The translations under genes were made by a program, and so were the position numbers. 12,457 bases of DNA from Acidobacteriota bacterium. GTDB lineage: Bacteria > Acidobacteriota > Blastocatellia > RBC074. Positions 1-5,798 of this stretch are shown here, one piece after another. The stretch's first letter is position 1. Every line of letters starts with the position of its first letter. The notes below the pieces were generated by a model. That model was not told where the DNA came from. It did no database searches and saw nothing but the letters and a program-made list of their open reading frames with translations. Location of the stretch: contig JAKEHZ010000296.1 in NCBI GenBank assembly GCA_022614735.1, positions 1 through 12,457 on the forward strand. Direction: 5' to 3'.

Positions 1-68
1 GCGGATTGCGGATTTGAAGAGAAGATTTCCATAATCAATCCGCAATCCGCAATCCGCAATCCGCAATC
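1..68. repeat. Inverted array of GGATTGC heptads (locus 1)
   Basis: The left arm, cut by the window edge, reads GCGGATTGCGGATTT (1-15). The right arm (37-68) holds four AATCCGC units plus AATC, the reverse complement of the same heptad. The arms flank a roughly 20-base spacer beginning GAAGAGA. The array starts 22 bases beyond the stop codon of the Lrp-type gene, so a hairpin here could act as its transcription end or protect the mRNA 3' end. The same heptad recurs at 3622-3649, 9469-9571 and 12327-12373. Confidence 0.9.
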
Positions 69-89
69 CCCACTCTCCCGCTCCCGCTC

Positions 90-587
90 TCACTTCATCT
101 TCCGCGTTTTCTTCTCCACCTTCTGTTCCCTCATTCGCTCTATAAACCTCTTCGTCACAGGAGATGATAAAACAATCGAGGTCGTCGTCGTTCCGTAAGG
201 CAGAAGTCTTTCGATCAGCTCTTCCAGATGAGCCACTGAAGACACACGTACTTTCATAATAAAAGAATCGCCGCCCGTCCCGCGATGGCACTCGCTCACT
301 TCAGTCAGCTCATCCACCAAATCCACGATCTGTGCAGACACGTTCCCCGTAATGCTCATCCGAATGAAAGCCGTGATCGGAAATCCGACTTTTTCCGGGG
401 CCACATCAGCGTGATAGCCGGTGATTATCCCTGCATCCTCCATCCGGTGCACACGCTCTGTCACTGCCGGAATTGAGAGGCCAACCCTCCGTCCGAGCTC
501 CGCAAAGGAGATACGCGCGTTCTGTTGAAGCTCGTGCAGAATATGCCATCCAATGTCATCGAGGAGTCTTTCGTTTTCTAAAGCCAT
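90..587 (-). CDS. Lrp/AsnC family transcriptional regulator
   Basis: A 165-residue protein of normal length for the Lrp/AsnC (feast/famine) family. The N-terminal winged helix-turn-helix covers about residues 8-60, with the recognition helix around SIPAVTERVHRMEDAG (38-53). The ligand-binding RAM domain follows; RGTGGDSFIMKV at about 102-113 matches the usual turn that lines the effector pocket. The C-terminal tail is Lys/Arg-rich. Family members form dimers to octamers and usually respond to an amino acid. The gene is divergent from the aminotransferase and aromatic-catabolism genes, the classic arrangement for a local regulator, so it probably controls them and itself in response to Phe, Tyr or a branched-chain amino acid (inference). 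The ATG at 585-587 is preceded by AAGG on the minus strand (599-602), a weak ribosome site about 11 bases upstream. Effector and direction of control cannot be read from sequence. Confidence 0.93.
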   Translation of the reverse strand: MALENERLLDDIGWHILHELQQNARISFAELGRRVGLSIPAVTERVHRMEDAGIITGYHADVAPEKVGFPITAFIRMSITGNVSAQIVDLVDELTEVSECHRGTGGDSFIMKVRVSSVAHLEELIERLLPYGTTTTSIVLSSPVTKRFIERMREQKVEKKTRKMK

Positions 588-716
588 TGTACAAACTACC
601 TTAAATTATTAGCCCGGGTAACAACAATACCTTAAAACACATCTTCATCTGTCAGCAAACCAGTCCTATCATCGCATATGCCTGCGAAGGCAGGTATATG
701 CACAGGAGGTAAAGCA
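588..716. promoter_or_regulatory. Divergent control region between the regulator and the catabolic operon
   Basis: This 129-base AT-rich spacer must hold the promoters of both flanking transcription units. A 9-base direct repeat, TACCTTAAA, lies at 597-605 and 628-636, 31 bases apart or about three helical turns, with an inverted GGTA at 617-620 between them. That spacing suits a multimeric Lrp-type protein binding one DNA face. The upstream copy overlaps the AAGG that could serve as the regulator's own ribosome site, which would allow autoregulation. I see no convincing sigma-70 -35/-10 pair. Assigning the repeat as an operator is inference. Confidence 0.45.
675..700 (+). repeat. Short hairpin in the aminotransferase leader (REP-like)
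   Basis: An 11-bp stem (CATATGCCTGC paired with GCAGGTATATG, one G-U pair) closes a GAAG tetraloop. It lies 3 bases before the AGGAGGT ribosome site of the aminotransferase. The core CCTGCGAAGGCAGG resembles a dispersed repeat that produces spurious PAKAGI peptides when translated in many bacterial genomes. Here too the in-frame upstream extension of the aminotransferase reads MPAKAGI, so that extension is judged not to be real protein. Confidence 0.6.
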
Positions 717-1664
717 ATGTCATTCGAGCGAACAGAATGGGTTTGGCATAACGGTCAGCAGGTGTTCTGGGATGAAGCAAAAATTCATTCATCAGCCTTC
801 GGTCTGCACTACGGCACAGGTGTTTTTGAAGGCATTCGCGCTTATGAAACTGTGGAGGGCCCGGTAATTTTCCGTCTGAGGGAGCATCTGGATCGGCTCT
901 CCGCTTCGGCGAAAGTCTACGGCATTGAAATCCCTTATTCGCGTGAACAACTTACGGAAGCAATCAGCGATAACATAAGTTTCAACGATTTCAAAAATTG
1001 TTATATCAGACCAATAGCCTACTTCGACAGCGGAGGCCTGGGTATTCGCGCGATCTGCCCCGTAAGTGTGACGATCATCGCCTGGGAATGGGCCAATGCG
1101 ATTAACGCAGAGAAAAAAGCCAGAGGCTTGCGGGTGACCGTCTCGCCCTGGAAGAAATTCCATTCGAGCATGCTGCCGACCACCGCAAAATCAACCGGGC
1201 AGTATCTCAACTCGATTCTGGCTGTGCGTGAAGCTGCCATGAGAGGTTATGACGAAGCCATCATGCTTGATGTTAACGGCAACCTCGCTGAGGGAGCAGT
1301 CGAAAACATCTTCCTGGTGCGCAATGGCAAAGTTCTGACAAATGACGAAAAGTCTTCGATCCTGCTCGGCATTACACGCGCTTCGGTGATCGAGATCGCC
1401 CGCAATCTGGGATTTGAAGTCGAAATCCGCGCCCTCTCACTCGACGATCTGTTCGAGGCAGATGAGGCTTTCCTGACCGGCACGGCAATCGAAATCGCGC
1501 CGATTCGCGAAGTTGACGGCCGGATCATTGGTGAAGGCAGATCGAGACCGATTACCGAAATGATTCAGAAGACCTTCTTCGAGATAGTTGCTGGTAGAAG
1601 TCCGAAGTATCGGCCTTGGCTGCACCCCGTGAGCAGTACGGTAGGTGTTGGCGCAATAGCATAG
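717..1664 (+). CDS. ilvE: Class IV PLP aminotransferase, branched-chain type
   Basis: A 315-residue fold-type IV PLP enzyme that moves the amino group between an amino acid and 2-oxoglutarate. Seen: YGTGVFEGIR near the N terminus, the Schiff-base lysine K158 in AKSTGQYLNS, LDVNGNLAEGAVENIF with the PLP-binding glutamate region (EGAVEN 192-197), and the late GTAIEIAPIREVDGR segment, all as in IlvE. The ATG at 717 is chosen because AGGAGGT (704-710) sits 6 bases before it. An in-frame ATG at 678 would add 13 residues read through a hairpin repeat. The family normally makes or degrades Leu/Ile/Val, but E. coli IlvE also accepts Phe and Tyr. As first gene of a Phe/Tyr degradation run with no other aminotransferase, it may supply the Tyr -> 4-hydroxyphenylpyruvate step (inference). 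The ATG of the next gene lies 9 bases after its stop, suggesting translational coupling. Confidence 0.92.
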   Translation: MSFERTEWVWHNGQQVFWDEAKIHSSAFGLHYGTGVFEGIRAYETVEGPVIFRLREHLDRLSASAKVYGIEIPYSREQLTEAISDNISFNDFKNCYIRPIAYFDSGGLGIRAICPVSVTIIAWEWANAINAEKKARGLRVTVSPWKKFHSSMLPTTAKSTGQYLNSILAVREAAMRGYDEAIMLDVNGNLAEGAVENIFLVRNGKVLTNDEKSSILLGITRASVIEIARNLGFEVEIRALSLDDLFEADEAFLTGTAIEIAPIREVDGRIIGEGRSRPITEMIQKTFFEIVAGRSPKYRPWLHPVSSTVGVGAIA

Positions 1665-1673
1665 TGTCGAAAA

Positions 1674-4559
1674 ATGCCTGAGGAGCGAACTCACGACAAT
1701 GTCATAGCCTGGCGACCTGCCAGCGGATTGATCGCGCGTGCGCAACTGTCGCGCTTCATCTCTTTCTGCGGCCTCAAATCGTTTGACGAACTTTATCAGT
1801 GGTCAATCGATGATATCGCGTGGTTCACCGAGCGGTTGCTGCGTTTTCTCGATATTCAGTTCGACAAACCTTACACCAGAATCGTCGATCTCTCACGAGG
1901 CATCCAATGGCCGCAATGGTGCGTGGACGCAGAATTGAACATCTCCAAATGCTGCCTGGATCGTTGGATCGAAGATGAAGAGATGGCACAGATGCCTGCG
2001 CTCATCTGGGAAGGAGAAGAAGGGGAGACTAGAACTCTCAGTTATCAGGAGCTATGGAATGAGGTCTGTCTCTGCGCCGCCGGCTTGCGCGCCTGCGGTT
2101 TGAGGAAAGGAGATGCTGTCGGGATCCATCTACCCATGGTTCCGGAAACGGTGATCGCGCTGCTTGCAATCAATCGCATGGGCGGAATTGCGGTGCCGCT
2201 CTTTTCCGGCTACGGACCATCAGCAATCCAGTCGCGCCTGAGCGATGTCGGAGCCAGGGCTTTGTTCACGTGTGACGGCTTCCCACGCCGCGGCAAATTC
2301 GTCAACGCAAAACTTATCGCTGATGAAGCCATCTCGAATCTGGCTGACATCGTTCGTGTCTTTGTTGTCCGCCGTTCGGTGGAGACAGTACCGATGAGAG
2401 CCGGCCGCGACATCTATTTCGACCAGTTGATGGAAACGGGCGCGAAAAATGCCAAGTTCAGACATCCGGAGATCACCGAAGCCGAAGACCCTCTGATTGC
2501 TATTTACACCTCGGGTACAACTGGACGACCGAAAGGAATTTTACATACTCACTGCGGCTTTCCCGTGAAATCAGCGCAGGATATGTGCTTCGGCACCGAT
2601 GTCGGACAAGGCACACGCATCTGTTGGCTGACCGATATCGGTTGGATGATGGGGCCCTGGCTGATTTACGGAGCGCTCATCCTGGGCGGCACGATTGTGC
2701 TTTACGACGGCGCTGCGGATTATCCGCATCCGGGACGGATCTGGGCTTTCTGCGAGCGGCACAAAGTCGAGGTACTGGGCATTTCACCCTCACTCGTTCG
2801 CGCCCTTGCGGCTCACGGTGATGAATGGGTAACAAAGAACGATCTTTCGAGCCTGCGTATTTTCGGTTCCACGGGCGAGCCATGGAATCCCGGCCCGTGG
2901 TGGTGGCTGTTTGAAAGAGTTGGAAGAAAAAATATACCGATCATCAACTATTCGGGTGGCACAGAAATCTCCGGCGGCATTCTCATGGGAAACCCCCTGC
3001 TGCCGATTAAGCCATGTTCTTTTTCGGCGCCCTGTCCGGGAATTGCTGCCGATGTGCTGGATGAGAACGGCAACTCGGTGCGCTGCTCAGTTGGTGAGCT
3101 TGTGATACGAAAACCATGGATCGGGCAGGCCCGTGGATTCTGGAAAGACCCGGATCGCTATTTGAACACCTACTGGTCGCGTTGGCCCGACATCTGGGTG
3201 CACGGTGACTGGGCTATGGTTGATGCTGACGGCTACTGGTACATCCTCGGTCGCAGCGACGACACATTGAAGATTGCCGGCAAGCGCGTTGGCCCGGCCG
3301 AAGTCGAATCAGTCCTGGTAGGGCATTCAGGCATCAGTGAAGCAGCCGCGATAGGTATACCTGATGAGCTGAAGGGCAACGCGATAGTCGTTTTTTGCGT
3401 CCTTTCAATGGGAACAGAGGCGAATGAAAGGCTGGCGGATGAGATAAAACTAAAAGTCGCAACGGAATTGGGCAAACCAATGCGGCCTGAAAAAGTTTTC
3501 TTTGTCCCTGCATTGCCGAAGACGCGCAATGCAAAAGTGATGCGCCGCATCATTCGCGCGGCCTATTTGGGCGAAGACCCCGGCGATATAACCGCGCTGG
3601 AAAATCCGGCGGCGCTTGAAGGGATTGCGGATTGCGGATTGCGGATTGCTAATCGAACCTGCTTTTCAAGCCGCAATTATGTTGAGGTTAAAGATATGTT
3701 CACAACAATGGTAACAACTACTGAAGATTTTTTGAGCAAAGATGTGGGATTTGAAGAGATCAGCATGCTGCCGATAGATCATCCGGGGGCACAGGACCTG
3801 GAGTATCGAGTGCGGCGCAACTTCATCGCGCGGTTAGCCAGGCGATACCGCGAGGACCCGGATCACGTCATACGGGATGTCGATTACATGCCGGAAGAGA
3901 CTGAGATTTGGAGTCACGTTTATAATGAACTCGAAGAGACGCAGCAACGCCGCGCCTGTTCACTTTATCTCGATGCGAAACGTAAGCTCGGCATCAGCCG
4001 CGAGGTTATTCCACAATTGCGTGAACTCGATCAGAAGCTGCGCAAAGTCTCCAACTTTCGTCTCGCGCCAATCGAAGGCCTGGTAGAAACGCGCGCTTTT
4101 CTGAGTTGGCTCGGCAAGCGCACAATGCTCTGCACGCAGTATTTGCGCCATCATTCACGGCCCGATTACACGCCCGAGCCGGATATCGTGCACGAGATCA
4201 TCGGCCACATCCCGAACTTCACCAATATCGATTTCGCCGACTTTTCTCAATTCATCGGTAAAGGCGCCGTGATTGCCGACGATGAGCAGTTAACGCAGTT
4301 GGGCCGGTTGTACTGGTTCACAGTCGAATTCGGTTTGGTCGAAGAAGGAAACGACATCAAAGCCTTCGGCGCTGGATTGCTGTCATCTTACAGCGAACTT
4401 GAACGCGCTTTCGGCAATGAAGTCGAAAGGCGCAAATTCGATCTGAAAGAGGTGATCGATACATCATATGATTATTCGGATATGCAGCCGGTGTTGTTTG
4501 TCATACCGTCTTACAGTTATTTGAAGAAGGTGACGCAGAAGTTTATTGAGAGTTTTTGA
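1674..4559 (+). CDS. AMP-forming acyl-CoA synthetase fused in frame to phenylalanine 4-monooxygenase
   Basis: A single uninterrupted 961-codon ORF encodes two enzymes. Residues 1 to about 645 are an ANL-superfamily acyl-CoA synthetase related to acetyl-CoA synthetase: an Acs-like N-terminal region, the ATP loop TSGTTGRPKG (279-288), SGGTEISGG (427-435), hinge motif GRSDDTLKIAGKR (526-538) and C-terminal PKTRNAKVMRR with catalytic lysine K621. Residues about 675-961 are a complete aromatic amino acid hydroxylase with iron ligands H840, H845 and E885. The junction (650-660) is read through four GGATTGC heptads, a repeat otherwise found between genes here. Acs enzymes carry a bulky WWQTE segment where this has GGTE, which suggests a substrate larger than acetate; in this operon acetoacetate is attractive (inference). 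There is no clear ribosome site before ATG 1674, so translation is probably coupled to the aminotransferase. It may be made as one chain or as two proteins. Confidence 0.85.
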   Translation: MPEERTHDNVIAWRPASGLIARAQLSRFISFCGLKSFDELYQWSIDDIAWFTERLLRFLDIQFDKPYTRIVDLSRGIQWPQWCVDAELNISKCCLDRWIEDEEMAQMPALIWEGEEGETRTLSYQELWNEVCLCAAGLRACGLRKGDAVGIHLPMVPETVIALLAINRMGGIAVPLFSGYGPSAIQSRLSDVGARALFTCDGFPRRGKFVNAKLIADEAISNLADIVRVFVVRRSVETVPMRAGRDIYFDQLMETGAKNAKFRHPEITEAEDPLIAIYTSGTTGRPKGILHTHCGFPVKSAQDMCFGTDVGQGTRICWLTDIGWMMGPWLIYGALILGGTIVLYDGAADYPHPGRIWAFCERHKVEVLGISPSLVRALAAHGDEWVTKNDLSSLRIFGSTGEPWNPGPWWWLFERVGRKNIPIINYSGGTEISGGILMGNPLLPIKPCSFSAPCPGIAADVLDENGNSVRCSVGELVIRKPWIGQARGFWKDPDRYLNTYWSRWPDIWVHGDWAMVDADGYWYILGRSDDTLKIAGKRVGPAEVESVLVGHSGISEAAAIGIPDELKGNAIVVFCVLSMGTEANERLADEIKLKVATELGKPMRPEKVFFVPALPKTRNAKVMRRIIRAAYLGEDPGDITALENPAALEGIADCGLRIANRTCFSSRNYVEVKDMFTTMVTTTEDFLSKDVGFEEISMLPIDHPGAQDLEYRVRRNFIARLARRYREDPDHVIRDVDYMPEETEIWSHVYNELEETQQRRACSLYLDAKRKLGISREVIPQLRELDQKLRKVSNFRLAPIEGLVETRAFLSWLGKRTMLCTQYLRHHSRPDYTPEPDIVHEIIGHIPNFTNIDFADFSQFIGKGAVIADDEQLTQLGRLYWFTVEFGLVEEGNDIKAFGAGLLSSYSELERAFGNEVERRKFDLKEVIDTSYDYSDMQPVLFVIPSYSYLKKVTQKFIESF
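3622..3649 (+). repeat. Four GGATTGC heptads inside the fused ORF (locus 2)
   Basis: Four exact tandem copies of GGATTGC, translated as part of GIADCGLRIAN between the synthetase and hydroxylase domains. Each copy added or lost shifts the frame by one base. With one extra copy the synthetase frame would meet TAA at 3650-3652 at once; with one copy fewer it would stop at TAA 3712-3714, just past the hydroxylase ATG. Only 4 copies (or 1, 7, ...) give the fusion. There is no inverted partner arm at this locus. Confidence 0.9.
3696..4559 (+). CDS. phhA: Phenylalanine 4-monooxygenase, possible independent start within the fused ORF
   Basis: Translation from the in-frame ATG at 3696 gives a 287-residue protein, the usual size of a free-standing bacterial phenylalanine hydroxylase. 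GAGGT at 3684-3688 lies 7 bases before it, a fair ribosome site; a second in-frame ATG is at 3708. The enzyme hydroxylates Phe to Tyr with O2, tetrahydropterin and non-haem Fe(II). Seen: VRDVDYMPEE, SNFRLAPIEGLVETRAFLSWL, RPDYTPEPD and HEIIGH giving the two iron histidines (166 and 171 in this numbering), then E211 in TVEFGLVEE. The 45-residue spacing from first His to Glu equals that of human PAH (H285, E330). No ACT regulatory domain is present, as is normal in bacteria. No pterin-4a-carbinolamine dehydratase (phhB) is in the window. Whether it is made separately, as part of the fusion, or both is undecided. Confidence 0.6.
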   Translation: MFTTMVTTTEDFLSKDVGFEEISMLPIDHPGAQDLEYRVRRNFIARLARRYREDPDHVIRDVDYMPEETEIWSHVYNELEETQQRRACSLYLDAKRKLGISREVIPQLRELDQKLRKVSNFRLAPIEGLVETRAFLSWLGKRTMLCTQYLRHHSRPDYTPEPDIVHEIIGHIPNFTNIDFADFSQFIGKGAVIADDEQLTQLGRLYWFTVEFGLVEEGNDIKAFGAGLLSSYSELERAFGNEVERRKFDLKEVIDTSYDYSDMQPVLFVIPSYSYLKKVTQKFIESF

Positions 4560-4567
4560 ACGGCGAT

Positions 4568-4574
4568 AGGAGGG
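4568..4574 (+). promoter_or_regulatory. Ribosome binding site of hppD
   Basis: AGGAGGG lies 7 bases before ATG 4582, in the short gap after the fused ORF. It is among the strongest Shine-Dalgarno matches in the window and fixes the hppD start. Confidence 0.8.
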
Positions 4575-4581
4575 CAGTTGT

Positions 4582-5673
4582 ATGAATATCGATCCGCTCA
4601 AGATCAAACAAATTCATCATATCGAATTTTACGTCGGCAATGCGAAGCAGGCCGATTACTACTATCGCAATGCCTTCGGCTTTTCACGCATTGCCTATGC
4701 CGGTCTGGAGACTGGCGACCGCGGGAAGACCTCGTATGCTCTGCAGCAAGGCACAATAAGGCTTGCCTTGTCCTCGCCGCTCAATCCCGACTCGCATATC
4801 TCTGAGCACATCAGGAAACACGGCGACGGCGTGAAGGACATTGCGCTCGAAGTTGATGACGCCGACCATGCCTTCGAGATCGCAGTTTCCCGAGGCGCCG
4901 CGCCCAATGAAGCCCCGCACACTTTGAAAGACGATGACGGCCTGGTGCGTCGCGGGAGCGTGAAGATTTATTGCGACACGATCCATTCGTTCATCTCACG
5001 AAAAAACTACACCGGACCTTTTCTGCCGGGTTTTGTACCATCGAAAGTCACAGGACGCGAAGCCGGTTTGCTGCGGATTGATCACTTCGTCGCCAATGTG
5101 GAATTGGGTAAGATGACGGAGTGGGAAGAATGGTACAAGCGTATCTTCGGCTTTTCTCGCTTTATGACTTTCGACGACAAAGACATCTCGACCGAATTCA
5201 GCGCACTCAACAGCGTGGTCATGGCCAATGATTCGCGCAGCATCAAATTCCCTATCAACGAGCCTGCCAGAGGCCGCCGCAAGAGTCAGATCGAAGAGTA
5301 TCTCGAGTGCTACTATGGCCCCGGTGTCCAACATATCGCGTTGCTCACGACCGATATCATCTCGACAGTAAGCAGGCTGCGGGAAAATGGCGTAGAATTT
5401 CTGGAAGTGCCGGATACCTATTACGAGGCGCTGAATCAACGTGTCGGGAAGATTGATGAGGATGTCGCGAAGCTGCGCAAGTTGAAACTACTGGTGGATC
5501 GTGATGAAAATGGATACTTGCTGCAAATCTTCACCAGGCCGGTTGAAGATCGCCCGACGCTGTTTTACGAAATCATCCAGCGCAAAGGCTGTCAGGGGTT
5601 CGGCAAGGGAAATTTCAAAGCTTTGTTTGAAGCGATTGAGCGCGAGCAGGCGATGCGTGGGAATTTAGTTTGA
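4582..5673 (+). CDS. hppD: 4-hydroxyphenylpyruvate dioxygenase
   Basis: A 363-residue cytosolic Fe(II) enzyme that converts 4-hydroxyphenylpyruvate and O2 to homogentisate and CO2. It has two vicinal-oxygen-chelate domains: an N-terminal half starting IKQIHHIEFYVGNAKQADYYY and a catalytic C-terminal half. The facial triad is visible as H168 (RIDHFVANV), H251 (GPGVQHIAL) and E330 (LFYEIIQRKG). The C-terminal region GFGKGNFKALFEAIE is the conserved helix that gates the active site. Length is normal for the family. It follows the fused ORF by 22 bases and uses a strong AGGAGGG ribosome site. It is separated from the homogentisate dioxygenase gene by a long palindrome (5679-5788), so later genes may be expressed at a different level. 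Confidence 0.97.
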   Translation: MNIDPLKIKQIHHIEFYVGNAKQADYYYRNAFGFSRIAYAGLETGDRGKTSYALQQGTIRLALSSPLNPDSHISEHIRKHGDGVKDIALEVDDADHAFEIAVSRGAAPNEAPHTLKDDDGLVRRGSVKIYCDTIHSFISRKNYTGPFLPGFVPSKVTGREAGLLRIDHFVANVELGKMTEWEEWYKRIFGFSRFMTFDDKDISTEFSALNSVVMANDSRSIKFPINEPARGRRKSQIEEYLECYYGPGVQHIALLTTDIISTVSRLRENGVEFLEVPDTYYEALNQRVGKIDEDVAKLRKLKLLVDRDENGYLLQIFTRPVEDRPTLFYEIIQRKGCQGFGKGNFKALFEAIEREQAMRGNLV

Positions 5674-5678
5674 AGAGA

Positions 5679-5788
5679 GAATACGAAACAAAAGAAAAAG
5701 ATGCTAGATGCTAGATGCTAGGACGCTAGGTGAGCGTCCTAGCATCTAGCATCTAGCATCTAGCATCTTTTTCTTTTGTTTCGTATTC
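5679..5788. repeat. Long inverted repeat built on TAGCATC heptads
   Basis: Outer arms 5679-5699 and 5768-5788 are perfect 21-base inverted copies. Inside them lie three GATGCTA heptads on the left (5700-5720) and four TAGCATC heptads on the right (5740-5767). Then come an inverted GGACGCT/AGCGTCC pair (5721-5727 and 5733-5739) and a 5-base loop. The two sides are identical except for one heptad. The element starts 6 bases after the hppD stop and ends 11 bases before the hmgA ATG. Its transcript would fold into a stem of about 49 bp with one bulged heptad, able to block a 3' exonuclease, slow polymerase or cap the upstream message. No open reading frame is supported here. Confidence 0.93.
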
Positions 5789-5798
5789 TGAAAAAGGC

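Noticed and set aside
678..716. Longer aminotransferase start adding MPAKAGICTGGKA
   Set aside because: The added codons read through a hairpin repeat and the ribosome site itself; AGGAGGT fits ATG 717.
3622..3649. CRISPR-like array reading of the heptad tracts
   Set aside because: Units are 7 bp in direct tandem with no spacers, and there are no cas genes.
4996..5439. 147-codon minus-strand ORF inside hppD
   Set aside because: It lies antisense to a clear HPPD containing its iron ligands; no independent support.
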